Origin: Parvibaculum sp049651025
Lineage (GTDB): Bacteria > Pseudomonadota > Alphaproteobacteria > Parvibaculales > Parvibaculaceae
NCBI RefSeq assembly: GCF_049651025.1
Contig: NZ_JBASBH010000106.1
Location: 101,405 to 165,404 of the forward strand
Direction of reading: 5' to 3'
Length of the DNA: 64,000 bases
Position 1 is the first letter of the stretch, and each line of letters begins with the position of its first letter. A program made the position numbers and the translations under genes. Positions 8,688 to 17,669 of this stretch are shown here, in pieces. The notes under the pieces are model-generated. The model was not told where the DNA came from, did no database searches, and saw only the letters and a program-made list of their open reading frames with translations.

Positions 8688-9689
8688 ATGCCCCGTATCA
8701 AGACAAATGCCATCACGATCGAGTATGAGACCTTTGGTTCTGCAAAGAACGAGGCAATTCTTCTCATCGCTGGCGCCGGTGCGCAGCTGACGCAATGGCC
8801 GGTCGAGCTTTGCAAAAAGCTCGCGAAACGCGGATACCGCGTTATTCGCTTCGATAACCGCGATGCGGGTTATTCGAGCAAGGTCAGCCCGGAGAAAATT
8901 CTAAGCTATGCCGATGCTCTGGCCGCATTGACGGAAGGCAAATCCGATTTCGTGTCCTATACGCTCAGCGACATGGCGTCGGACGCGGTCGGTCTTCTCG
9001 ATGCGCTGAAAATCGAGAAAGCTCACATCGCCGGTGCGGCGATGGGCGGCATGATCGCGCAAACGATCGCCGTCGAGCATCCGGCGCGCGTGCTGTCGCT
9101 CACGTCGATCATGTCGACGACCGGCAATCCCGATTTGCCGCCTGCCAATGAAGACGTGCAGCGTCTGCTTCTCGCCACCGCGCCCATGGCGAGCGATATC
9201 GAACGCATCGTTGCGCGCGATCTGGAGCTTAGCCGGTTGATCGGCAGCCCCGACTACAAGACCGACGAGGCGGTGCTCAGGGAGTGGGCATTGCGTGACG
9301 CGCTGCGCTCCTATTATCCGATAGGCACGCTGCGCCAGATGGCGGCGGTCATCGCGAGCGGCGATCGTCGCGAGGCTCTGGCGACGATCAAGGCGCCGAC
9401 GGTCGTTCTGCATGGCGGCGCGGATATCTACGTGCCGGTTGCAGCGGGCGAGGATACGGCCAAGGTCATTCCCGATGCGCAGCTTCGCGTCATTGCGGGT
9501 ATGGGCCACGATCTGCCGGTGGCGCTGGCCGGCCAGATTGTCGAGGCCATTGTCGCGGCTGCAGAGCGCGCGACAGGGCCGAAAGTTGCGGATCAACCGG
9601 GCTCGTCGTCTCGCGATAGTGGAAGCGAGCAATCCGGTTTCTTCGCAAATCTGTTCCGACGTTTCCGTCGCGAGCCGGTGCCTGTCTAG
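8688..9689 (+). CDS. alpha/beta hydrolase-fold protein lacking the nucleophilic serine (third tandem paralogue)
   Basis: 333 residues: the same core as the two genes before it plus ~30 extra C-terminal residues rich in Ser, Arg and Phe. The nucleophile elbow reads GAAMGG, with Ala118 (GCG at 9039-9041) where both sisters have Ser118. The other triad positions appear kept (GGADIYVP, GMGHDLP). If the sequence is right, this is not a classical serine hydrolase and may be a pseudoenzyme, a binding protein or an enzyme of changed chemistry. ATG 8688 has a strong GGGAGGAAAG site; a separate promoter in the 105-base gap from the second copy is possible. Confidence 0.85.
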   Translation: MPRIKTNAITIEYETFGSAKNEAILLIAGAGAQLTQWPVELCKKLAKRGYRVIRFDNRDAGYSSKVSPEKILSYADALAALTEGKSDFVSYTLSDMASDAVGLLDALKIEKAHIAGAAMGGMIAQTIAVEHPARVLSLTSIMSTTGNPDLPPANEDVQRLLLATAPMASDIERIVARDLELSRLIGSPDYKTDEAVLREWALRDALRSYYPIGTLRQMAAVIASGDRREALATIKAPTVVLHGGADIYVPVAAGEDTAKVIPDAQLRVIAGMGHDLPVALAGQIVEAIVAAAERATGPKVADQPGSSSRDSGSEQSGFFANLFRRFRREPVPV

Positions 9690-9706
9690 GCATAGGTTTG
9701 CGGCGA

Positions 9707-9745
9707 CCCAACTCTCCCCTTCAGCTAGGAAGGGTGAGAGTTGGG
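9707..9745. terminator. long hairpin between convergent genes
   Basis: Arm 9707-9722 (CCCAACTCTCCCCTTC) pairs with 9729-9745 with one bulged base around a 6-base loop. It lies between the third hydrolase and the acid phosphatase, which converge here. No long T tract follows on either strand, so it could be a bidirectional terminator or a dispersed palindromic repeat. Confidence 0.55.
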
Positions 9746-9788
9746 AGTCGTCGTATTATTTCGAGGTTTGATCTGCCGCGCAGTCTTT

Positions 9789-10595
9789 TCAGCGGCAGAG
9801 CGCCTTGCGGATTTCCGGTCGCGCTTTGTCGAGCTTTTCGCGGAAGTCGTCTTTCTGCATGAAAGCCGCCGCAATCAGCTCGCCGCTGACGCGGCCCTGT
9901 TCGACATCGCTGGCAAAGTGCACGCCGACGATGAGGCGGTTGTGGCTATATTCAGCCGCCCGCGCATAAATCCTGTCCTGCTCTTCCGGCACCAGAGCGG
10001 TGAGCACCAGCGCCGTCTCATAGGCAAAGGCCGTGTGGCCGCTGGGATAGGACGGGCTGTGCTTCAGATTATCCGTCGGCAGCAGGGCGACGATCTGCGG
10101 CAGGCCCTCGACCTGCGACTGATAGGGCCGCTTGCGGTTAAAGGCCTGCTTGGCATCGTCCGACACCTTGATGCTCGTCTGCGTCATCGCGCCGAAAAGG
10201 GCGATGGTTGCAGGTAGCGTTTCAGCCAGCTCCTTGTCGGTCTTTGCGGCAAAGACCTGCGGCGCGATCTTGCATGCAGGCGTTGCGATCTTTTCCCAAA
10301 GCGGCCGCCCGAACTGGGCGAGCGAGGGCCGCGCCGCATCCTCTATGGCAAGCGCCTTTTCGTCGGCGCTCGCATTCTTCTGCGCATCGAGCACGGCCTG
10401 ATAGTCGCGCTTCTGCAGGGCGGGCGCTTGCGCGCAAGCAAGCCCTGTGCCCGCCGCAATATCGCTTTGCGGCGGGCAGGGCAGGACTTTGACGAGATCG
10501 AGCGTGATTTCGCTTTTCATGTCGCCCGCCGCAAGGGCGGTCGCGGCTGGAAGCATGAGTGCCATGGCGGCGAGCGTGATGGCAGCTTTTCTCAT
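9789..10595 (-). CDS. class A non-specific acid phosphatase (PAP2 superfamily), secreted
   Basis: 268 residues with a signal peptide (MRKAAITLAAMALMLPAATALA). The three PAP2 phosphatase motifs are present: K-x6-RP (KQAFNRKRP), PSGH within PSYPSGHTAF, and R-x5-H-x3-D (RLIVGVHFASD) with the catalytic histidine. Periplasmic enzymes of this class (PhoN/PhoC) strip phosphate from many monoesters. ATG 10595 is chosen because it opens the signal peptide and has GGAGAA upstream. It is probably not coupled to the SDR gene 64 bases upstream on the same strand. Confidence 0.9.
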   Translation of the reverse strand: MRKAAITLAAMALMLPAATALAAGDMKSEITLDLVKVLPCPPQSDIAAGTGLACAQAPALQKRDYQAVLDAQKNASADEKALAIEDAARPSLAQFGRPLWEKIATPACKIAPQVFAAKTDKELAETLPATIALFGAMTQTSIKVSDDAKQAFNRKRPYQSQVEGLPQIVALLPTDNLKHSPSYPSGHTAFAYETALVLTALVPEEQDRIYARAAEYSHNRLIVGVHFASDVEQGRVSGELIAAAFMQKDDFREKLDKARPEIRKALCR

Positions 10596-10659
10596 TACGG
10601 TTCTCCGTCGGTTATCAGCCGAACATGGCAGAGCTTCGCGTCGGTCGGATGACAGCGCC

Positions 10660-11427
10660 TCAGACTTCCGCCGAGCCGCCATCGCAAGGGATGACCGCGC
10701 CCGTGGTATAGGCGGAAGCGCGTGACGAAAGGAAGATTGCGACGCCTGCAATGTCTTCAGGCGTGCCGATGCGCTTTCTCGGATTGCTCGCCTTGATCGC
10801 ATCGCCGAATGTTTCGAGCGTCGCCTTCATCATCTGGCTCGGGAAGGGTCCGGGCGCGATGGCGTTGACGAGGATGTTTTCAGACGCGAGGCGGCCTGCG
10901 AGATGGCGCGTCAGCATGATGCAACCGGCCTTCGACGACGAATAGGCATAGGTTTCGAGCTCAGGCGGCACGATGCCGTTGACCGATGCGATATTGATGA
11001 CGCGCGATGGGTCTTCATAGGTCGCGGCCTTGCGCAGCAGCGGCAGCATCTTCTGCGTGACGAAGAAGGGGCCCTTGAGGTTGATGTTCATCACCTTGTC
11101 CCAGCCGCTTTCCGAATATTCGTCGATCGGCTCGCCCCAGGCAGCGCCCGCATTGTTGACGAGGATGTCGAGCTTTTCCTCGCGCTTTGCGAGTTCCTTC
11201 GCCAGTCCCTCAATGCCCGCCATCGTGCCGAGATCGAAAGGCAGCGAGATGCAGGTGCCTCTCTTCGAGAGTTCTTCGGCAAGCTCGTTGCAGACCTGCG
11301 CCTTGCGGGCCGAGATATAGACCTTCGCGCCTGCCTCGACGAAGCCCGTTGCGATCATTTCGCCAATGCCGCGCGAGCCGCCGGTGACGAGGGCAATCTT
11401 GCCGCTGACGTCGAAAAGATTTTTCAT
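10660..11427 (-). CDS. short-chain dehydrogenase/reductase (FabG/RhlG-like)
   Basis: 255 residues with the NADP-binding TGGSRGIG, the NNAGAAWG strand, a catalytic serine in INIASVNG and YAYSSSKAG with the Tyr-x-x-x-Lys pair, then a C-terminal PCDGG motif. The overall layout resembles RhlG, an NADPH-dependent beta-ketoacyl reductase, but SDRs of many substrates share this pattern. ATG 11427 has GGGGAA seven bases ahead; a TTG further upstream (11442) is less likely. Confidence 0.86.
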   Translation of the reverse strand: MKNLFDVSGKIALVTGGSRGIGEMIATGFVEAGAKVYISARKAQVCNELAEELSKRGTCISLPFDLGTMAGIEGLAKELAKREEKLDILVNNAGAAWGEPIDEYSESGWDKVMNINLKGPFFVTQKMLPLLRKAATYEDPSRVINIASVNGIVPPELETYAYSSSKAGCIMLTRHLAGRLASENILVNAIAPGPFPSQMMKATLETFGDAIKASNPRKRIGTPEDIAGVAIFLSSRASAYTTGAVIPCDGGSAEV

Positions 11428-11493
11428 GCTGTGGTTCCCCAATGTGTTTCTGTTGGGTGAAACCTAGCACGAAGACCGGCGGGCCAGGCAAGG

Positions 11494-13347
11494 TCAGGGC
11501 TGTGCGTCGCTGTCGGCAAGCGCTTCGTTTCTGGTCGCGTCTTCGGCTTCGCGGTTCAGCGCCGTTGCCCCGTGTTTGGGTTGCGTCAGGGGTTCGGGCA
11601 CGACGACTTTCGAGTGGATGAGGTTCGTGCCCGCCATCTCTCCCTCGGCAAGTTGCAGCGCGAGGCGTTCGGCATCGCGGCGGCGAATATCGTCCGCGAC
11701 CTTTTCGGCCTGATCTCGCGTGAAGCCCAGCGCTTCAAGTGCGGCGACACCGAAGGCGACGGCGGATTCGTAAGTTTCGCGGATCTGGTAATCGACGTTC
11801 TTGCGTAGCAGATCCAGCGATTGTCGCCGGTCGTAGGCGCGCACGTAAAGCTTGGCGAGCGGGAAATGCGCCTGCGCCAGTTCGACGATCTTTGCCGACG
11901 CATCGCGTTTGACCACGCAGAGCGCAATCAGCGAGGCGTCTGCCGCGCCTGCCGCGCGCAACACGTCGAGCCTTGTCCCGTCGCCGTAATAGACGCGAAA
12001 GCCGAAGCGCGAGGCGGCGCGTATCTGTTCGACATTGGATTCGATCGCCGTCACCTCGATCCCTTGCGAGAGCATGAATTGCGCGACGACCTGTCCGAAG
12101 CGGCCAAAGCCGATGATGACGACTTTGCCCTTCGCGTCGGAGAAATCCATTTCCATGATCTCGCCAATGCCCTTGGGTGCGGCGATGCGGTTTGCGATGG
12201 CAAAGACCAGCGGCGTCGCGGCAAGCGAAATGGTGACGGCGGCGATGAGCAGACTGGAATTCGTCGGTGACATGATGCCCGCTGTCGCCGCTGCGCCGAA
12301 GAGCACGAAGGCGAATTCGCCGCCTTGCGCGAGCACGCCCGCAATGCGTACCGCATCGGCATGGAGCGAGCCGGAAATTCTCGCCAGGCCATAGATGAGG
12401 AGGCTTTTCGTCGTCATCAGAATGACGACGGCACCGGCGATGAAGAGCGCATGATCGACGACGAATTTCAGGTCGATGCTCATGCCGATGGCGATGAAGA
12501 AGAGGCCGAGAAGCAGGCCGCGAAAGGGTTCGATATCGGCTTCAAGCTCGTGGCGGAAAGCGGATTCTGCGAGCAGCACACCAGCAAGGAACGCGCCCAT
12601 CGCCATGGAGAGGCCCGCCGCCTGCATGATGAAGGCCGCGCCCAGCACCACGAGCAGCGCGGCAGCCGTCATGATTTCATGCGCGTTCGAATTGGCGAGA
12701 ATGCGGAACAGCGGGTTCAGCAGATAGCGCGCGGATAGAACGACGGCGGCGACGGCGGCAAGCACGCCGAGCGTTTGCGTCAGGCCGCCTGTCGGCGCGT
12801 GTTCGCCCGGCACGAGCAGCGCGACAAGCGCCAGCAGCGGCACGATGGCGAGGTCCTGCATCAGCAGAATGGCGAATGCGCGCTGGCCATAGGGCTGCGT
12901 CAGCTCGCTGCGTTCCTCCATCAGCGGGACCGCGAAGGCGGTCGATGAGAGCGCGAGGCCGCTGCCCGCGATGATGGCGGCCCGCCAGCTCATGTCGGCC
13001 AGCAGGGCAATGCCCGCCAGCGCCGCGCCGCAAATCATGATCTGTGCGAGGCCGAAGCCGAAAATATCCTGGCGCATGGTCCAGAGGCGCGAGGGTTTCA
13101 GCTCGAGCCCGATGATGAAGAGCAGCAGGACGATGCCGAGCTGGGCGAGCGTCAGTACGGCGTCTGAATCGCTGAAGAGGCCGAGGCCCGTCGGGCCGAT
13201 CACCATGCCCGCCGCCAGATAGCCGACCACGGAGCCGAGCTTCAGCCGTCTGAACAGCGGCACCGCAATGACCGCCGCTCCCAGAAAAATGATCGGGAGG
13301 AGCAGGGCGGTGCCTTCATGCGGTGGCGGAAGCGGAACAGCGGTCAC
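11494..13347 (-). CDS. CPA2 family cation/proton antiporter with TrkA-N domain (Kef-like)
   Basis: 617 residues. The first ~385 form about a dozen hydrophobic helices, starting LLLPIIFLGAAVIAVPLF, with typical Na+/H+ exchanger motifs such as GYLAAGMVIGP. A Rossmann domain follows with GFGRFGQ near residue 410, as in KefB/KefC, where NAD or glutathione ligands gate K+ efflux. The C-terminal tail is acidic. It likely exchanges K+ (or Na+) for protons at the inner membrane. A dedicated KefF/KefG-like oxidoreductase is not seen next to it. Confidence 0.9.
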   Translation of the reverse strand: MTAVPLPPPHEGTALLLPIIFLGAAVIAVPLFRRLKLGSVVGYLAAGMVIGPTGLGLFSDSDAVLTLAQLGIVLLLFIIGLELKPSRLWTMRQDIFGFGLAQIMICGAALAGIALLADMSWRAAIIAGSGLALSSTAFAVPLMEERSELTQPYGQRAFAILLMQDLAIVPLLALVALLVPGEHAPTGGLTQTLGVLAAVAAVVLSARYLLNPLFRILANSNAHEIMTAAALLVVLGAAFIMQAAGLSMAMGAFLAGVLLAESAFRHELEADIEPFRGLLLGLFFIAIGMSIDLKFVVDHALFIAGAVVILMTTKSLLIYGLARISGSLHADAVRIAGVLAQGGEFAFVLFGAAATAGIMSPTNSSLLIAAVTISLAATPLVFAIANRIAAPKGIGEIMEMDFSDAKGKVVIIGFGRFGQVVAQFMLSQGIEVTAIESNVEQIRAASRFGFRVYYGDGTRLDVLRAAGAADASLIALCVVKRDASAKIVELAQAHFPLAKLYVRAYDRRQSLDLLRKNVDYQIRETYESAVAFGVAALEALGFTRDQAEKVADDIRRRDAERLALQLAEGEMAGTNLIHSKVVVPEPLTQPKHGATALNREAEDATRNEALADSDAQP

Positions 13348-13410
13348 GGGCGCGCCTGTTGCTAGGATGCGCCATTCTGCCGTGAAGAACTGTCTTGCGA
13401 TAGGGCAAAC

Positions 13411-13438
13411 AAAAAGGGCGTCCGCGAGGGACGCCCTT
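13411..13438 (-). terminator. intrinsic terminator of the acyl-CoA dehydrogenase gene
   Basis: A perfect 10-bp stem (13414-13423 with 13429-13438, GGACGCCCTT) and a 5-base loop. On the minus strand it is followed by five T residues. It lies 22 bases past the stop of the acyl-CoA dehydrogenase that reads leftward. Confidence 0.85.
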
Positions 13439-13459
13439 CATTTCTCAATCGCTCAACAA

Positions 13460-15310
13460 TCAGAAGTTGGCGATGTCGAGTTCCATAAGCCCGTCGGCAC
13501 CGGCCTTGGCGCGTTCGAGCCAGGCGGCGGTCATCGGGATTTCGCGTTCGGCCCAATATTTGGCGAGCGTCAGCTTGCGCTTGTAGAACTCCGCATTGCC
13601 GGTGCCTTCCTTGAGCTTTGCCAGCGAAACCTTCGCCATCTGTGCCCACATCCAGGCCAGCGTCACCGTGCCGAAGATGTTGAGGATGTCATAGGAGGCA
13701 GCGCCCGCATTGTCGTAGTTCTTCGGCGCGTTCTGCATCAGCCAGCCAGCCGCCTCGCCGAGGCGTGCATAGCCCGTCTTCAGCGGGCCGACGAAAGGCG
13801 CCATTTCCGCGTCGCCCTCGTTTTCCTTGATGAAGGCTTCGAGCTTGGCAAAGAAGGTCAGGGTGGCGCGGCCGCCCTTGGCCGTCATCTTGCGAGCGAC
13901 GAGGTCGAGCGCCTGAATGCCGTTCGCGCCTTCATAGACCTGGTTGATGCGCGCGTCGCGCACGAACTGTTCCATGCCGTTGTCGCGGATATAGCCGTGG
14001 CCGCCGAACACCTGCATCGACGCGTTTGCCGCCTCGAAGCCCTTATCGGTGAAATAGGCCTTGATGACCGGCGTGAAAAGCTGGCTCAGGTCTTCGGCTT
14101 CCTGGCGTTCCTTTTCGTCGGCGCTGGAGCGCGCAACCGAGAAGAGGAACGAGACATACATGGCAAGCGCGCGCGCCCCTTCCACAAACGAACGGGACGC
14201 GATCAGCAGGCGGCGCACGTCCGGGAACACGATGATCGGATCGGCGGGGCCGTCCGGGTTCTTCGGGCCGGTGAGCGAGCGGCCTGCAAGGCGTTCGGTC
14301 GCGTAGGCCACGCCGTTCTGATAGGCGACTTCGCCCGCCGCGATGCCCTGAATGCCGACGCCCATGCGTGCGCCGTTCATCATGCCGAACATGCCGGCCA
14401 TGCCGGCCGACTTCGACTTCTTCACTTCGCCCGTCTCGGTCTTCACCACGGGCGCGCGGCCCTTCAGGTGATAGGCCACTGCATTGTCGAAGTTCAGCAC
14501 GCAGGTCGCATTGCCCTTGATGCCCATTTTCTTTTCGACGCCGCCGGTCGAAACGCCGTTCGGCCCGAGGATCTCGCCGGTTTTCTCGTCGACCAGCATC
14601 TTCGGCACCATGAAGAAATTGACCGTACCAAGATCATCGACATATTTGCCGTCTTCGTTCGGCAGCTTGGCGATGACCATGTGGATGATGTTGTCGGTCA
14701 TGTCGTGGTCGCCGCCCGAAATGAAGACCTTCGTGCCCGACAGGCGATAGGAGCCGTCTTCCTGTTTGACGGCGCGGGTCTTCATCAGCTTCAGGTCGGT
14801 GCCGCAATGCGGTTCGGTCAGGCACATGGTGCCGGTCCAGTCGCCGCTCGCCATGCGCGTCGCCACATGCTCGCGCATCCAGTCCTCGCCCGTCGCCCAG
14901 AGCGCGCCAAGCGCCGCGCCCGTCAGGCCCGGATACATGGCGAAAGCCTGATTGGACGAAGAGCCCATTTCGGAGAATGCAAAGGTGATGACGGAAGGCA
15001 GGTTCGCGCCGCCCAGTTCCTCAGCCACGCCAAGCTTGTTCCAGCCGCCATCGGCATAGGCCTTGAAGGCTTCCTTGAAGCCTTTGGGCACGCGCACGAC
15101 GCCGTTTTCCAGATGACAGCCTTCCTCGTCGCCCGACTGGTTCAGAGGCTGCAAAACCTCCTCGCAGAACTTCGCGCCACCCTCAAGGATCGCGCTCGTC
15201 ATATCCGGCGTCAGCTCCGCAAAGCCCGGCAGATCGGTCCGCTTCTCGATTTCGAGAAGTTCATGAAACAAAAACAGAAAGTCCTCGACCGGGGCTTTGT
15301 AGCTCGGCAT
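13460..15310 (-). CDS. acyl-CoA dehydrogenase of the long (DmdC-like) type
   Basis: 616 residues, about 200 longer than classic acyl-CoA dehydrogenases, as in the DmdC/FadE5-like group with an extra C-terminal domain. Visible are the N-terminal helical domain, CLTEPHCGTDLKLM for the flavin and substrate, SGTKVFISGG, and VYEGANGIQALD with the catalytic glutamate. It oxidises an acyl-CoA to the 2-enoyl-CoA with FAD. DmdC itself acts on methylmercaptopropionyl-CoA; relatives act on medium and long chains, so the substrate is open. It stands alone, with a terminator behind it. Confidence 0.9.
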   Translation of the reverse strand: MPSYKAPVEDFLFLFHELLEIEKRTDLPGFAELTPDMTSAILEGGAKFCEEVLQPLNQSGDEEGCHLENGVVRVPKGFKEAFKAYADGGWNKLGVAEELGGANLPSVITFAFSEMGSSSNQAFAMYPGLTGAALGALWATGEDWMREHVATRMASGDWTGTMCLTEPHCGTDLKLMKTRAVKQEDGSYRLSGTKVFISGGDHDMTDNIIHMVIAKLPNEDGKYVDDLGTVNFFMVPKMLVDEKTGEILGPNGVSTGGVEKKMGIKGNATCVLNFDNAVAYHLKGRAPVVKTETGEVKKSKSAGMAGMFGMMNGARMGVGIQGIAAGEVAYQNGVAYATERLAGRSLTGPKNPDGPADPIIVFPDVRRLLIASRSFVEGARALAMYVSFLFSVARSSADEKERQEAEDLSQLFTPVIKAYFTDKGFEAANASMQVFGGHGYIRDNGMEQFVRDARINQVYEGANGIQALDLVARKMTAKGGRATLTFFAKLEAFIKENEGDAEMAPFVGPLKTGYARLGEAAGWLMQNAPKNYDNAGAASYDILNIFGTVTLAWMWAQMAKVSLAKLKEGTGNAEFYKRKLTLAKYWAEREIPMTAAWLERAKAGADGLMELDIANF

Positions 15311-15392
15311 ATCCGTGGCTCCTAGCAGCTTTCAGGAATGTCAGTAGGGGCGGATATTGCAATGGGACGCGGGGGAAGGCAAGTGTGATGCT

Positions 15393-17351
15393 CTAATTGT
15401 GGCTCGGCCCTTCTAGCAATTTGTCTAGAGCGGCGAAAAGCTCGAGAGGGACAAACTTGTGCTGATCACGATACAAGTTCTCAGCAACAAACAGGGGCAA
15501 TCCACCTGGTCGCCCGCGACTGATCCGCTGGAGTTCTGGTATCTTTTTGAGAATAACCTCTTCAAGTCCATGATCGTCCATCGTGAGATAGGTCCGTCGA
15601 ACGTTCAATTTCAGTCCGCCGAGATACTCGCACTCTGTGAATGCCTCGCCAGCCTCTTCGGGCCCCAAGATCACAGCCTGCACTTTGTCGATTATCGTCT
15701 GTAACCTATCGGCGTCCCACTGAAGCAACGCCGCATAGCTGTCAGCTTGCGTAAGTCCAATAATATCCCGGCTAGTTGGAATTTCGCGGGCGATCAACGC
15801 GGCGATAGCCAGCGGGTCGAGAAAGACATTTTCTAAACCATCGCGCTGACAATGGGCCAGTACGACAATCCGACTTGTCGGATTGTTCTTCCCATCCCAA
15901 TCTATTAATCCAAATACGGAATTATTTCCTGAATCTGACAACGCCTCGACCAACTTTCGAACAACTGCGCAACCTGAATTAATTTCGGATTTTTCAGCAG
16001 TCGATTTGATGCCGGTGGGTATAAACTCCAACGATCGCTCTGACGCCAAGTGTGCCTTCAATGCCTGATAGGCTTGATCGTAAATGTTTGCGTCAGTTTT
16101 GCTTTCGACGAAAACTTGGCGCCGTCCCTCATAGGAGATTGCGAGCGTAGGAACGTCTGAAGTCAGAATATTAAGAGCTTTGGACTTTGATATCTTATGG
16201 AGTCCGGGCTGGTCGGCGATCATTGCAAACAAGGAATTTTCTGGTGCCAATGCCACCGTTGAAGGTGAGTGCGTGGTCATGATGACGAAAATGCCATGCT
16301 TATTGACCAGCGTATCTATAATGGCGCGAAGGAGTGTTCGAGACATCGACGGATGTAGAGGGGCATCGACCTCGTCGAGCAGCATCAGCTTTGGATAAGT
16401 AGATATTTGTCGCTTGTCTTCCGCGTAGTAGAGACACAGTGCGAACGACATCAAAATTTTTTCGCCCGAAGAAAGGTCTCTGAAAAAAATCTCGACTCCG
16501 GTCGAAAGCTTCTTAAGCTTAGGTTCATATGGCTCTTGACTAAATTCATCGGGCCGATCGATCGCAAAGTCTAGGCCGGCCTTTTCCATTGTCTCATTCA
16601 CGAACACCCAAGGAGCGACCATATAACGGTTTTCGAATTCCTCATCGGTTAGGGCGGTCACGTCGGATCGTCCTTTTGCTTGCATAAATTGTTTCAAGTC
16701 ATTCGAAATCTTTAGGTCACGATAAGCAACAAACAACCTTCCTAGAGCCTGCTGAAATAGGTCGGCATTGCCCCACGAAGGAAGTTCGACCGTCGCTAAA
16801 TCCCGCCGCGTCAGTGCGGCGGCCGGGCGTTTTGTGTTTTGGACAGCTCGATCGATTTGCGACCGGAATTCACTAGAACCGAATTGATTGAGGATATGCG
16901 TCGAAGCCATAAGAATTGCTGACGTTATCGCGTGCGCTCTATTTATGTCGCCGACTAATGAAAATAATTCATCGTGCGAAAGCGAGGCGACCAGATCGAC
17001 ATCTGATAAATAGTTTCCGGTTAGTCCTGCCGCGCGCGTCGCATCTAGAATGATGCTTCCGTATTGACGTTTTACAGCGTCGAAATTGTTCATTAGGTTC
17101 ATTTTTTCTTGGATGAGGCTGTGGCCGTCGAATAGACCAGTGTCTTGAGGGACTAAGCTAGCCCAATCTAAAAATTTAATGTCCCGATCGGTTTGCGGCG
17201 CTATGTCGACAACGATCTTTCCCTGTTGAATGGCGGTCAAAAGATGCGTTTTCCCCGAGCCATTCAAGCCAGTTAGGAGAGTGAAGCTCGGTAGCTCAAT
17301 ATCCGGGAATTCGTTGATTGAGAGGTGCGATGAGTTGAATGAAAGCTTCAT
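15393..17351 (-). CDS. OLD-like AAA ATPase with C-terminal TOPRIM/DUF4435-like domain
   Basis: 652 residues. The ABC-like ATPase has Walker A GLNGSGKT at residues 28-35, a signature LSSGEK near 292, Walker B KLMLLDEVDAPLHP near 322 and the TTHSPSTVAL switch. A TOPRIM-like part follows: VFVESKTD near 413 (acidic first strand), GLIDWDGKN near 482 (the D-x-D), then a downstream ENVF. This order is that of OLD-family nucleases and AAA-DUF4435 proteins, several of which act in phage defence. ATG 17351 is chosen because it opens the ATPase fold; the frame stays open upstream but has no ribosome site or domain. The gene is clearly AT-richer than its neighbours, with different codon choice, which suggests horizontal transfer. 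No GajB-like helicase, reverse transcriptase or second gene accompanies it. Confidence 0.82.
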   Translation of the reverse strand: MKLSFNSSHLSINEFPDIELPSFTLLTGLNGSGKTHLLTAIQQGKIVVDIAPQTDRDIKFLDWASLVPQDTGLFDGHSLIQEKMNLMNNFDAVKRQYGSIILDATRAAGLTGNYLSDVDLVASLSHDELFSLVGDINRAHAITSAILMASTHILNQFGSSEFRSQIDRAVQNTKRPAAALTRRDLATVELPSWGNADLFQQALGRLFVAYRDLKISNDLKQFMQAKGRSDVTALTDEEFENRYMVAPWVFVNETMEKAGLDFAIDRPDEFSQEPYEPKLKKLSTGVEIFFRDLSSGEKILMSFALCLYYAEDKRQISTYPKLMLLDEVDAPLHPSMSRTLLRAIIDTLVNKHGIFVIMTTHSPSTVALAPENSLFAMIADQPGLHKISKSKALNILTSDVPTLAISYEGRRQVFVESKTDANIYDQAYQALKAHLASERSLEFIPTGIKSTAEKSEINSGCAVVRKLVEALSDSGNNSVFGLIDWDGKNNPTSRIVVLAHCQRDGLENVFLDPLAIAALIAREIPTSRDIIGLTQADSYAALLQWDADRLQTIIDKVQAVILGPEEAGEAFTECEYLGGLKLNVRRTYLTMDDHGLEEVILKKIPELQRISRGRPGGLPLFVAENLYRDQHKFVPLELFAALDKLLEGPSHN

Positions 17352-17669
17352 TGTGTACCTGTTTATCGGTTCTTCGATGTCAGTGGTGTCTTGATATTCT
17401 TGTATTGGATTCGTTCGAAGCAGAGCAAATTTGCGTAGGAAACGAGCGACGGCAGCACAATAAAAGATAAAACCCGCGAGAATATGCGCTCGCTGACTCC
17501 AGTCGGCGCCTGAGTATGTAGGTAGACAGACGGAAAAGAAAGCCGGCGAGAGCTGCGCAAAAATTCTTATCCCCTCTCGCTCCGCACACCCCATATTCAC
17601 TCCGTCCCGCTTCACGAAGGGCGCGTCCGGACTGGCCGAATGCGTGGAGAGGGATCAGCGTCCTGCGTC

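Noticed and set aside
13268..15325. 685-residue open frame on the plus strand
   Set aside because: It is the antisense shadow of the acyl-CoA dehydrogenase gene, produced by high GC and biased third positions. It has no domain, no ribosome site and unlikely composition (rich in Arg, His, Ala).
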